Positions 28,485 through 37,452 are shown, counted from the first letter of the stretch. The stretch: DNA of 64,000 nt from Weissella cibaria (GCF_004521965.1 NZ_SDGK01000010.1:1-64000); one strand, 5' to 3'. Program-made: numbers and translations. The notes: generated from the sequence alone by a model not told the origin.

Positions 28485-28590
28485 TGTTCTAAAAAAGTGT
28501 AGAAAATGTAGAAAAACACTGTAAACCCTTGATACCACTGGTTTTGTTCTTCTACATAGGGTGTAGTAAAAGTGTAGATATTTCTACATA
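28485..28590 (-). repeat. Iteron-rich origin-like module, left copy (inverted)
   Basis: About 105 bp containing many gtgtag/ctaca(c) motifs in an AT-rich background. Read on the minus strand it aligns nearly end to end with 34535-34639, sharing ctacaccct, tgtaga, accagt, ccaaggg/caaggg, tttttctaca and tacacttttttagaa in the same order. Located in the gap between int and the repressor. Confidence 0.7.
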
Positions 28591-28708
28591 AATAGGGGAT
28601 GTCACACTGGTTAGATGTCATCATGGTCAGAGTTCATCCCTAATCAGTGGTTAGATCTAGCCGTGTTAAAATAAAAGTAACAATTAAATAAACGCAGTAG
28701 TGTGTGTA

Positions 28709-29278
28709 TCAGACGTCATCCGATTGGTTGGCGTCTTTTTTTGTGCCGTTTACCCATTCTGACCATTCTTGCCTGTCGTAACCCTTGTAGTCCAAGTGAC
28801 GCCGTACTTTTACCATGTCTTTTAGTTCATTAAGTGTTTGATGATTACCATGGATAGATTCAAACGTCAGATACCTAAATAGACTTTTAATGTAGTTATA
28901 GATGTCATCTTTATCGACGTCATTTAAGTCATCTACTGTTGCTTGTTGCTCGTTGTTCAGCAGAAACGCGCTAAGTACGTCATACCTATCAGCGCCTTTT
29001 TTAATTTCTGAATCAATAATACGTGCAAAAGCGGCAGACCAATCGCTGTCTGAAGTTGAAGATTCAAAAGCGTTCGTTTGGTCGTCATTTGTAATACCTT
29101 GAAGATAGGCGGTAGGGACACCCCAGTGATTGGCTAATTTTACCCATGTTTCTAGTTTTGGTTCACGCTTTCCGTTTTCATAGTTGGCAATAGTACCGTT
29201 GGATAGACCAACAGCGTCAGCAACTTGTTGAAGTGTTTCTTTTCGTTCTTTTCGAACTTGTTTTATACGGTTTTTCAT
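28709..29278 (-). CDS. XRE-family repressor of the island
   Basis: 189 aa. The N-terminal helix-turn-helix (about residues 5-58) shows LQQVADAVGLSNGTIANYENGKREPKLETWVKLA. The C-terminal part is acidic with no protease motif, so it is not a classical self-cleaving CI. In known satellites such a master repressor (Stl-like) is relieved by a helper-phage protein; that is an inference here. It is divergent from the small HTH gene at 29421, with ttctgtc operators in between. Confidence 0.85.
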   Translation of the reverse strand: MKNRIKQVRKERKETLQQVADAVGLSNGTIANYENGKREPKLETWVKLANHWGVPTAYLQGITNDDQTNAFESSTSDSDWSAAFARIIDSEIKKGADRYDVLSAFLLNNEQQATVDDLNDVDKDDIYNYIKSLFRYLTFESIHGNHQTLNELKDMVKVRRHLDYKGYDRQEWSEWVNGTKKDANQSDDV

Positions 29279-29320
29279 GACTAACCCTTTCTTTGCTTAT
29301 AGGAAAATTAAAACACACAT

Positions 29321-29407
29321 TTCTGTCACTTTGCAAGAAAGACTATTGACATTTTTCTGTCGAGACGACAGAATATAAACATGCAAGTTTCATTCATTTT
29401 GACAGAA
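29321..29407. promoter_or_regulatory. Repressor operators and divergent promoter region
   Basis: ttctgtc appears at 29321, as a perfect palindrome ttctgtcg-aga-cgacagaa at 29355-29373, and inverted at 29401. TTGACA at 29346 overlaps the central operator and would drive the rightward genes. Spaced half-sites around divergent promoters are typical of XRE repressor switches. Confidence 0.65.
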
Positions 29408-29420
29408 AGGCGGTGGCTTT

Positions 29421-29627
29421 ATGAAAGCGACTATTAGTAAAGACCAACAGATTGCCTTGTTACGAAAGCAAGGACAAGAGCGTTTGAATCGTACAGAGTT
29501 ATCTGATGTGCTTGGTTTATCACGGGAGACGGTTAGAACGGTACTAGATTCAGAAACGCCGCTAACGGTTAGTGCTAAGACATTTACCGCTGTGAACGAT
29601 TGGCTGATTTCAGAACTAGCCAAATGA
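29421..29627 (+). CDS. Small helix-turn-helix protein (Cro-like position)
   Basis: 68 aa. Residues about 20-45 (LNRTELSDVLGLSRETVRTVLDSE) form a helix-turn-helix. It is the first rightward gene and divergent from the repressor, the place of a Cro-type antirepressor. ATG after gaaaggcgg. The opposite-strand frame over it is a shadow. Confidence 0.75.
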   Translation: MKATISKDQQIALLRKQGQERLNRTELSDVLGLSRETVRTVLDSETPLTVSAKTFTAVNDWLISELAK

Positions 29628-29721
29628 CAGCAAAAAATAAGCCCAGCGGTGGCACCCGTTGGACTAATGGTTATTCAGTTGCCCCGCATTGGGGTCTTTA
29701 AATTAACAGGAGAATTATAAC

Positions 29722-29841
29722 ATGACTGATTCAGAAGTTTATCTATTAGAGATGATTGGCTTGATTGCTGGTGTACTAGTTGCTTACAAGATCTACGAAC
29801 TGATTGATGACATCCGACTTGGTGCGATTGTCTTTGAGTAG
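29722..29841 (+). CDS. Very small membrane-type protein
   Basis: 39 aa after a good ribosome binding site (caggaga, 7 bp spacing). A hydrophobic stretch (about residues 8-24, LLEMIGLIAGVLVAYKI) suggests a single membrane helix. Family unknown. Too short for most gene callers. Confidence 0.55.
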   Translation: MTDSEVYLLEMIGLIAGVLVAYKIYELIDDIRLGAIVFE

Positions 29842-29922
29842 TGGTTAGCTGTCACGGTGGCATGACGTTAAACCGCCACTGATAACAGATGTACGCCACG
29901 ATTGGCGGAAGGAGTTTTGATT

Positions 29923-30348
29923 ATGGATAAGCGTAACAAGTACACGGGCAAGTTTGAGACCCAAAAGAATGCTGATTTTATTGAAGCGGTTACTGAATCA
30001 CCCAAGCAGTGGCAGACAGTGGTTGATACGGTGCGTAGTGCATTGGATAACGCGCGCTATGAGCCTAACGTGATTAGAGAAGGTGAAAATTGGCGTAAGC
30101 AAACCATTTTGTCAGTGATTAGCTTACTAGCTGAATCATTACCGATTGCTGAACTGTTGGACAGTATGGAATACGGTGACATCTTAATGCAGCAGGGCAA
30201 AGTTACCCATGCTAACCATGATACTTACTTAGATAACATCATGGATAAGTACGTGACGCCTAGTGACAAGCTATTAGCAGTTAAGGCGGCACTATTGTAC
30301 ATCAACAAAAATACTGACATCACAGCGTTAGAAGCTGGGTTGAATTGA
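29923..30348 (+). CDS. Unknown island protein
   Basis: 141 aa from the ATG at 29923, 8 bp after ggaaggag; an upstream in-frame start at 29902 is less likely. Mainly helical and soluble. No domain recognised. It lies between the regulatory switch and the replication module. Confidence 0.65.
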   Translation: MDKRNKYTGKFETQKNADFIEAVTESPKQWQTVVDTVRSALDNARYEPNVIREGENWRKQTILSVISLLAESLPIAELLDSMEYGDILMQQGKVTHANHDTYLDNIMDKYVTPSDKLLAVKAALLYINKNTDITALEAGLN

Positions 30349-30713
30349 TTTCAAGGGGTAGCGCAATTTTGAGCCACCCCATACATACACAACAAACTAA
30401 TTAAAGGACAACTTTATTAGTTATTACCGTGGTCAGACTTGGTATGTGGTGCTGACCGACACACAGGCTGGGGTACAAGTTTAAACCCGTCGCCACCCAG
30501 CCCATGTGATACATATGACCCAAGTAAGTCACTAAACTACTTAATTTAATACCTGAATCATAGTGTCAGTTTGTTTTGCCGGCTAACTGATTGCTAGATA
30601 GACGAGCGCCCAACTCACAGCGCAAACAAAAAGCCCCGTTAGCCTTTACCTTGGACAGTAACTAACGAAGCCCCCAGACACTACGATTCAAAAGAAAGGA
30701 AGTGTTTTTTTTA
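30349..30713. other. Non-coding gap in the island
   Basis: About 365 bp without a supported gene, between two same-strand coding blocks. It carries copy 2 of acgagcgcccaactc (30602-30616). An ORF-like stretch ending YVVLTDTQAGVQV (about 30418-30483) has no usable start codon. It may hold a promoter or an untranslated RNA. Confidence 0.45.
30602..30616. repeat. 15-bp direct repeat acgagcgcccaactc, copy 2
   Basis: Exact match to 28416-28430, same strand. Confidence 0.55.
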
Positions 30714-30968
30714 ATGGATAACCCTATTGTAGCAGATGACAAGCTGATTACCGTTTTAAAGCAGGCGGTGATTGAATCGCTTGATACATTTCAGCCTAGT
30801 CCATGGATGACGCAAAAAGAAGCGAGCGCCTATGTTCACATGAATTACAAGACGTTTAAGAAACTAGCTGACCAAGGTGTGTTTAAGGCACACAGTGGGG
30901 CTAAGTACGGTATTGCGTTTGAACGATACAACCGAGATGAGTTAGATCTAGCAGTGAAAGGACTGTAA
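30714..30968 (+). CDS. Excisionase-like DNA-binding protein
   Basis: 84 aa from the ATG at 30714 (a GTG at 30702 is in frame but overlaps the ribosome binding site aaggaag). The C-terminal half has the MerR/excisionase HTH pattern WMTQKEASAYVHMNYKTFKKLADQG ending with a basic wing. It probably binds DNA to direct excision or regulation. It overlaps no gene; the next starts 3 bp downstream. Confidence 0.7.
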   Translation: MDNPIVADDKLITVLKQAVIESLDTFQPSPWMTQKEASAYVHMNYKTFKKLADQGVFKAHSGAKYGIAFERYNRDELDLAVKGL

Positions 30969-30971
30969 TTT

Positions 30972-31325
30972 ATGGAGCAAACAACTTTAATGACACTAGA
31001 TGATGACACAGTGGTCAGCATGATTGCAGCGCTTGAACGCGGGACGGTCAGTAACCCAGTTGGTTGGGTATCACTTGGTACATATGCCGGTTTGATGTTG
31101 GCAGAAAGTGAGACAGAGCAACGTAAGGCTGTGATTACAGCGGTAAATGACCTTATTGACCTTGGTGTACCAGTTGGCTATGCCGTGGGTGTTGGTTATC
31201 GGTTCTTTTTAATCAGGACACCGAGTGACTTACAGATGTCAGCTAACAGGTATGACCAACGACTGACAGCGATTGATTGCTTAGGTTGGTATGACAAAGT
31301 AAAAAGCCGGCTACATAGCATGTAA
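30972..31325 (+). CDS. Winged-helix DNA-binding protein
   Basis: 117 aa. Residues about 25-80 follow the wHTH pattern (a Leu-Ala segment, Arg-x-Ala-Val-Ile, then DLGVPVGYAVGVGYRFF as the wing) seen in small phage and satellite proteins next to replication genes. ATG 3 bp after the preceding stop. Exact role unknown. Confidence 0.6.
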   Translation: MEQTTLMTLDDDTVVSMIAALERGTVSNPVGWVSLGTYAGLMLAESETEQRKAVITAVNDLIDLGVPVGYAVGVGYRFFLIRTPSDLQMSANRYDQRLTAIDCLGWYDKVKSRLHSM

Positions 31326-31406
31326 CCGACTTACTAAGTCCACTGGTTGAAAGTTTGGCGACCCAAGACCGGTGCGACATCCCCAAATAGAAAGGACTAT
31401 TTAAGT

Positions 31407-31562
31407 ATGAGTGATTTAGATAACAGTAGCAAGCAATTAGAAGCTGGTTTCTTAGCTGGTATCAAGGTGGCTAGTCAAACAGTGAGCCACAGTGAACTTA
31501 GCAAGCAAGCCAAGCTGTACGTGTTGCGTTTGATGTTGGATGTTTTAAAGGAGATGTACTAA
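31407..31562 (+). CDS. Small unknown island protein
   Basis: 51 aa from the ATG at 31407 after aaagga; a longer reading from a TTG at 31347 is unlikely. Helical, charged. Its stop overlaps the next start by one base, so the two are coupled. Confidence 0.55.
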   Translation: MSDLDNSSKQLEAGFLAGIKVASQTVSHSELSKQAKLYVLRLMLDVLKEMY

Positions 31563-31825
31563 TGACTTTATATGAATTGTTAAATGACGCAGAAATACGT
31601 TCCGCAGCGATTGCTAGTGTCGCTACTTTAATCGTAAATGAGACACAAGACGAAGTGCATTATCTTGGTGAACACCCAACGAAGTCACAGATTGAACAAG
31701 CTAACGAGATTATCAAATCGTATGACCGTATTAGCAAGGTAGCGCTGATGTTTATGAGAGCAGCAGATGACTTACAGGAGCGTGTATCAGAAGCGGCTAT
31801 GATGACGTTGCCAACTAAGGAGTAG
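31562..31825 (+). CDS. Small unknown island protein
   Basis: 87 aa, all-helical and acidic. Start overlaps the preceding stop (taatg). It lies directly upstream of the primase-like gene in the same operon. No recognised domain. Confidence 0.6.
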   Translation: MTLYELLNDAEIRSAAIASVATLIVNETQDEVHYLGEHPTKSQIEQANEIIKSYDRISKVALMFMRAADDLQERVSEAAMMTLPTKE

Positions 31826-31830
31826 TCACT

Positions 31831-32748
31831 ATGATCTACGAGCAAAAAGGGCTGAATAAGAAAGAATACACGCCGGTGTTTGGGGATGAAGATGATTTTT
31901 CTCACTTGGCTGGGAACGTAGCAAGCCCTAAGACAACGGCATACCGACACACAGAGCAACAGTTGGCTAGTTTTAAACAGGTGAACGCCCCTTATGTTCT
32001 TTACGGGACACTTGCTAATGACAATATGGAGCGCGCTAAAAATGAAGTGCTAGAACGTAGCGTGATGTTTATTGATGTTGATGATAGTGGTACCTATGAA
32101 GATGTAGCTAACCACTTGGCTAGTTTCTTGAACGCTATGAGCGCTAATCATGTCATCTATCCGACTATTAGCAACGGTATCAAGGACGGGACAAGGTTGC
32201 GTGCTGGTATTCAGTTAGATAAACCACTGAATCAAGACGACTATATCAAGGCTTGGTTAGTGGTTATTGGACAGACACACATTAAGGCTGACAGGCGTGG
32301 CGCTGAAAGTAATTTTTCACAGTTACAGGGTATTTATGTACCGACTGACCAGAACGCTGCTAACACGCCAATTATTGAGACTGACGGGGTTGGGCTGAAC
32401 ACAGACGCGCTGATTGAGTTGTTTAACAATAACCCTAACAAGTACCAGCCACTGGATAAACAAGCACATAGTCAGACACCTGTTGATATTAGTAACACCC
32501 CAAAGTATGCACTTGTTGCTAGAAAGATGTTACTAGCCATGTTTGACCCAGAGAACAGGTACCAAGCATTTGGTGGTTGGGATAACATGCTGACAGACGT
32601 AGGTGGTTGGGTGTACCGGCAGACACACGGTGACATCAAACTGACTGGTGATATTGTCGCAACTGTAAACGCATTGGGGAGTGACCCGATTGACCCAGAT
32701 GAGCTAAAAGCAAAGTTCAAAAGTTGGGTGAATCGTTGGACGTATTGA
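31831..32748 (+). CDS. Primase-like protein (AEP-type)
   Basis: 305 aa. A segment near residue 78 reads VMFIDVDDSG, giving the Asp-x-Asp metal site expected of archaeo-eukaryotic-type primases. RLRAGIQLDKPL (about 117-128) is in the position of a conserved strand, and a small helical domain follows (about 220-305). It sits 19 bp upstream of the D5-type helicase. In many satellites primase and helicase are one polypeptide; here they are split. Assignment rests on motif and context. Confidence 0.65.
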   Translation: MIYEQKGLNKKEYTPVFGDEDDFSHLAGNVASPKTTAYRHTEQQLASFKQVNAPYVLYGTLANDNMERAKNEVLERSVMFIDVDDSGTYEDVANHLASFLNAMSANHVIYPTISNGIKDGTRLRAGIQLDKPLNQDDYIKAWLVVIGQTHIKADRRGAESNFSQLQGIYVPTDQNAANTPIIETDGVGLNTDALIELFNNNPNKYQPLDKQAHSQTPVDISNTPKYALVARKMLLAMFDPENRYQAFGGWDNMLTDVGGWVYRQTHGDIKLTGDIVATVNALGSDPIDPDELKAKFKSWVNRWTY

Positions 32749-32767
32749 GTAGATTGGAGATGAAAGA

Positions 32768-34486
32768 ATGGAAACATTGTTAGATGACGAAGAAACCACT
32801 AAACTAGCTGACCAAGTGGCTAAACATGATACTAGCAAGCAAACGGAAGCGGAACGCCTTGCTGATTACATGACATTGCGCCGTTGGTGGCAGACGAAGG
32901 GTAAACGTATTGATGACGACACCGCCACTTATAACGGTATGCCATTTGACCCTGAACGTTCTTATACGTGGGAAGAGATGACGGCAGATGTGAAGTTACG
33001 GCTTAATGAGAGGTCACCCCATTGGTTAGTGCATGATATTGATAAGTCAGGTAAGTTATCTGTTTGGGTACCGGACATTAACTTGTTTGTGGATGACATC
33101 AAAGAGCGCCGCCATATTATCGTTGTGAATGACACACACCCAGACGGGCTATATTGGAACGGTAAATACTGGGATAAGTTCACCAAGCAACAACCGCTAT
33201 TAAAGGTCATTAAAGGCGATTCGATTAAGTTGCTGAATAAGTACCGTGTGTTTGATAAAGTTTCTAGGCAGAAGCGCAGTGACATGATTGAATTGGCGCA
33301 AACGTTGATACCAGAGCCGAGTTATCAAGTGTTTAACAGCGAAGATCTAGTGAGTTTTAAGAACGGTACGCTGGACTTAAAAACAATGCAATTACATGAG
33401 TACCGTGAAGAAGATTATCTGACATCATTGTTACCGGCTAAGATTATTGAAAGTAATGACGGTGGGCTGGTTGCTGAATACGCGCGTTATTTGCTTGGGG
33501 ATGACGCCCAGACACTTATTGAGTGGTTTGGGTACATGTTCTTTTTGAATGATGACAGCTTGCAGAATATTGTCTTTATCCAAGGACAAGGTGGTAACGG
33601 TAAAAGTACGCTATTAAAGGTATTGCTAAGCGCATTCGGTATTGAGCGATTTGGTGGATCTATCAGTTTCTCACAGCTTGCTGATAAGAATGATAGTTCA
33701 CGGTACATGGAGCAGTTGGCTGGTATGTACGCCAATATCCTGACTGAATCAGACGCTACTATTTCAAGTAGAGGCTTGGACATTCTTAAAAAAATTGCGT
33801 CAGGAGACCCACTGACAGCAAACCCCAAAGGACGAGATACGTATAGTTTTAAGGTACATGCCAAGTTTTTGATTTCAGCTAATTTCAATTTACCGACATT
33901 TCCAGACCAGAAAGAATACAGTCGCCGATTGGTGTTGTTGAGTGCTGGTGCTAAGCCTATTACTGATATGGATGACGCAGAACGTGAAGCGTACATGTCT
34001 AAGTATCATGAAGATAAGTTAGTAGCAGAGTTACCCAAGTTCATCTATTACGCCATTACACAGGCTAAGCAAGCCATTGAGCGCCGTAAGCTGACCATTA
34101 CAGACGCAGCTAAGCAACGAACGGCAGACTGGTTAACTAGTGATGATCTACTAAGCCAGTTCATGAAGGAGTATTTTGTGGACACCCAAGGTACTAATGG
34201 TGTTACGGTTAAATACGCTCACGACATGTTTAAAGCGTTTTTGATGAGTGAAGGTATACCAGCCAACAAGGTTATTGGTGTATCAGAGTTTCGCAAGTCG
34301 CTAGTTAGTCATAATATTACATATACCAAGACAGCAGCACCGGCTAATAAGGCAGACGCTGAACTAGTTGATGATTATGCCAAGCCGTCACGTAACCGAA
34401 TCAAGGGCAAAGGTATCAAGACTAATGACCAGCAGGTGATGACAAAGCCAGATGATATTTATAAGCAGTGGGAGCTGTCAAATTGA
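32768..34486 (+). CDS. D5/P4-type replication helicase
   Basis: 572 aa. A D5-N-like region (about 170-250) is followed by an SF3 helicase domain with Walker A GQGGNGKST (about 276-284), Walker B around ILTESD (about 321), and the sensor segment KFLISANFNLP (about 375). A C-terminal winged-helix-like part (about 460-530) may bind the origin. It probably starts autonomous island replication at the iteron modules. ATG after ttggaga. Confidence 0.9.
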   Translation: METLLDDEETTKLADQVAKHDTSKQTEAERLADYMTLRRWWQTKGKRIDDDTATYNGMPFDPERSYTWEEMTADVKLRLNERSPHWLVHDIDKSGKLSVWVPDINLFVDDIKERRHIIVVNDTHPDGLYWNGKYWDKFTKQQPLLKVIKGDSIKLLNKYRVFDKVSRQKRSDMIELAQTLIPEPSYQVFNSEDLVSFKNGTLDLKTMQLHEYREEDYLTSLLPAKIIESNDGGLVAEYARYLLGDDAQTLIEWFGYMFFLNDDSLQNIVFIQGQGGNGKSTLLKVLLSAFGIERFGGSISFSQLADKNDSSRYMEQLAGMYANILTESDATISSRGLDILKKIASGDPLTANPKGRDTYSFKVHAKFLISANFNLPTFPDQKEYSRRLVLLSAGAKPITDMDDAEREAYMSKYHEDKLVAELPKFIYYAITQAKQAIERRKLTITDAAKQRTADWLTSDDLLSQFMKEYFVDTQGTNGVTVKYAHDMFKAFLMSEGIPANKVIGVSEFRKSLVSHNITYTKTAAPANKADAELVDDYAKPSRNRIKGKGIKTNDQQVMTKPDDIYKQWELSN

Positions 34487-34534
34487 TTATTTTAGGGCGG
34501 TTGACTTAGGTTAGCCGCTTTTTTTGTAGAGATT

Positions 34535-34639
34535 TTGTAGACTTCTACACTCTTACCTACACCCTGTGTAGAGGGTTTTTACCAGTCATACCAAGGGCTA
34601 CCGGTATTTTTCTACACTTTATACACTTTTTTAGAAGTA
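34535..34639 (+). repeat. Iteron-rich origin-like module, right copy
   Basis: Starts about 50 bp after the helicase stop. It carries repeated tctacac/gtgtaga units (tctacac at 34544, ctacaccctgtgtagag at 34557-34573, tctacac at 34611, tacac at 34622), then T-rich sequence. It is the near-complete inverted match of 28485-28590. In SaPI-type islands the origin lies just after rep and is built of such repeats. Confidence 0.75.
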
Positions 34640-34763
34640 GCGCGCGTAAATACCACGCAGGGTGTTGGTCAGTTTTCCCCACGAGTGGACAATTTGGAGT
34701 TATTGAACACGTTGTACAATAATATAGATATAGTTTGCAGACGTGAAAAAATGAGGTGAGTAT

Positions 34764-35159
34764 ATGGCAAAGCTGGTTGAAACGGTAGATAACGCAGCAA
34801 CTGCAAAAGAGGTTAGAAACTTTTTAAAGTCGGAAGCAATTAGAATTTTGTTTATTTCCCAGTTTGATGTTTATCACGCAGACCCCGAAATACTTAATAA
34901 AGTTCCAATGACGGGGAGATCATCAACTGATGATGTGGTTGGATATGCAAACAGCTTAATAGAAGCCCTTATGAGTTTAGACAAGCTAAAGCGTGTGTTG
35001 ATATGGCGGAAATACATTTTAAAAGAAACACACGGAGCAATTAGCTGTGATACTCATCTTTCATCTAGGCGATCACAGGAAATAATGCAAGAGGGGTTGA
35101 TAGAGTTTGCCATATCTTTTCGTGAGACGTATGACTTTATCGTGACACCGGAGGGCTGA
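34764..35159 (+). CDS. ArpU-family phage late regulator
   Basis: 131 aa. The spacing of VGYANSLIEALMSLDKLKRVLIWRKYI with a following SRRSQEIMQEGLIEFAISF recognition part matches ArpU-type transcription regulators, which control late or packaging genes in Gram-positive phages. ATG after gaggtgag. It lies just downstream of the origin-like module. Its target, possibly helper-phage genes, is unknown. Confidence 0.65.
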   Translation: MAKLVETVDNAATAKEVRNFLKSEAIRILFISQFDVYHADPEILNKVPMTGRSSTDDVVGYANSLIEALMSLDKLKRVLIWRKYILKETHGAISCDTHLSSRRSQEIMQEGLIEFAISFRETYDFIVTPEG

Positions 35160-35162
35160 ATA

Positions 35163-35477
35163 ATGGCTGATAAGTACGATAAGTTACTGACTGACTATTT
35201 CAACGGCACGCTAGATAAGCATGTAGCGAGCTATGAAGTATCAGATTGGTTTTTAGAAGAGCATAGGGCCGAATATGAGGATATGAGGCGGGTGAGGTCG
35301 ACTATTGATGATGTGGTGCATGATACGCTCAAACCCTTCTATCAGAATGTACTTAAAGCTAAGTATGGCGATAGAATGACGTTTGATGAGTTACAGACCA
35401 TGTTTGATAGAACGCCAACAGCAATAAACAAACAGAAGTACAGAGTGAAGCGAAAACTAAAAGAAGCCGGCCTGTAA
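35163..35477 (+). CDS. Sigma-like HTH protein
   Basis: 104 aa. The C-terminal half (YGDRMTFDELQTMFDRTPTAINKQKYRVKRKL) looks like a sigma-70 region 4 helix-turn-helix. It starts 3 bp after the ArpU-like gene, so the two are co-translated. Likely a second transcription factor of the late module. It is the last gene of the island. Confidence 0.6.
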   Translation: MADKYDKLLTDYFNGTLDKHVASYEVSDWFLEEHRAEYEDMRRVRSTIDDVVHDTLKPFYQNVLKAKYGDRMTFDELQTMFDRTPTAINKQKYRVKRKLKEAGL

Positions 35478-36037
35478 TTACTGCTTTCTGCTACATAGAA
35501 AATCACCACAAGATTACAACAAGATTTAGGGATATTTGGCAGGGTGATAAAGCCGCTATTAACGTTGATATGCCGGCGGTTGCGACTGGTTTACTATCCA
35601 TAAAACGGAACTATGAGTGAGCCGAGGTTTTTAACATTTTTGGGGGATGAATTATGTATGATTTGTGTAAGGCTGTGAGAAGTCCGTGACGACGTTTTTT
35701 TGCCGCGATAAATTCTGCATGCTAAATCTGAAAATCGGTTATACTCCCGCCCGTGTCGCTTAGGAAGTAACCGAATATCAAATAGTGCCGTCTCTTCAAC
35801 GCGCTGTAGTTATTATTATTTTTTGGATTGAACGGTACGGCACTGTCAGCAAGTTCATCCCCAATTAGGTACAAAAAAACTGACCACCTAACAATTAGCT
35901 AAGTGGTCAGACATGAAGAGTTGAGCGTTCAATTTTTAGTTTTTTTGATGTGCCGGTGTACTTGCCGGTGTACTCATGAGATTTCCCGTTACTCAAAAGC
36001 CTATTACACAGGCGTTTTTAGACTATTTGGTTGAGAC
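35478..36037. other. Non-coding right end of the island
   Basis: 560 bp with no supported gene, where Gram-positive satellites often carry packaging-interference or accessory genes. It holds a hairpin (ctgaccac/gtggtcag, 35881-35911) preceded by an A-run, and the right arm-type sites. Confidence 0.5.
35955..35973. promoter_or_regulatory. Right integrase arm-type sites
   Basis: ggtgtacttgccggtgtac, identical to 27155-27173 and 65 bp inside attR. It holds two of the ggtgtac heptamers. Confidence 0.65.
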
Positions 36038-36051
36038 CCAGTATGCCCAGT
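36038..36051 (+). other. attR core
   Basis: Second copy of ccagtatgcccagt. Just upstream, ggtt is also shared with the tRNA, giving a 22-bp imperfect match that stops at the T-loop. Confidence 0.8.
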
Positions 36052-36103
36052 GATAACGGAAAGACGTTTCTGATTTTTCGGGAGCGCCTTTTTATTTTGC
36101 ACT

Positions 36104-36130
36104 CATTTGTGAATAAATGTTTCACAAATG
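36104..36130. promoter_or_regulatory. Palindrome upstream of ldh (Rex-like half-sites)
   Basis: catttgtgaa-taaatgt-ttcacaaatg: perfect 10-bp arms. The ttgtgaa/ttcacaa arms equal Rex half-sites, but the 7-bp spacer is longer than the usual four. It may be a redox operator for ldh or another regulator's site. A reverse-oriented partner, attcac-attgtaa-gtgaat, follows at about 36196-36214. Confidence 0.4.
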
Positions 36131-36252
36131 GAAGAGTCGGCTAATTTGTACCACACACGTTGCGAAATGTCGCCGTTCAAACGTTGTACAGATATTCACA
36201 TTGTAAGTGAATTATGCTAAACTATAAAAGATTTGAAACTTATATTGAGTAA

Positions 36253-37224
<972 letters not shown>

Positions 37225-37244
37225 GTAAATATTAACACTTAAGA

Positions 37245-37281
37245 AAGACGCGACTATTCAATATGAGTAGTCGCGTCTTTT
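37245..37281 (+). terminator. Terminator after ldh
   Basis: 12-bp stem aagacgcgacta/tagtcgcgtctt and T4. Confidence 0.9.
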
Positions 37282-37452
37282 GTCGAAAATTCACAAACTG
37301 TCCAATTTTAAAACCCACATCTCTAAAGCGGTAGGGTTAGTTCATAATGCTGTTTTTCACAAGAAGGTTTGCGGCTACTCATTTTTACAAAGAAAGCGTA
37401 CAATGAAATTTATTAATATTATTACGCAATTATTTAAAGAGGTATTAAACTC

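Larger units (their letters stand above)
27019..36051. mobile_element. Phage-satellite-like integrated island (PICI-type) in tRNA-Gln(CTG)
   Basis: 9.0 kb bounded by ccagtatgcccagt, present in the tRNA 3' end (27019-27032) and at 36038-36051. Order: integrase and XRE repressor leftward; then rightward a small HTH protein, short unknown proteins, an excisionase-like protein, a winged-helix protein, a primase-like protein, a D5/P4-type helicase, and ArpU- and sigma-like regulators. There is no capsid, portal, tail, large terminase, holin or lysin gene. Size, order and tRNA site match phage-inducible chromosomal islands of Firmicutes. Dependence on a helper phage is inferred. A decayed prophage is the main alternative, but its compact intact genes argue against that. 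Confidence 0.75.

Noticed and set aside
28485-28590. CRISPR array reading of the repeated gtgtaga/tctacac motifs
   Set aside because: Units are too short (6-8 bp), irregularly spaced and in both orientations; no cas genes are nearby. Iterons explain them better.
30418-30483. Possible small protein ending YVVLTDTQAGVQV in the island gap
   Set aside because: The frame looks protein-like but only an ATT codon follows the ribosome-binding-site-like aaagga; no accepted start.
27019-36051. Complete prophage
   Set aside because: No portal, capsid, large terminase, tail, holin or lysin gene in the 9 kb between the att sites.
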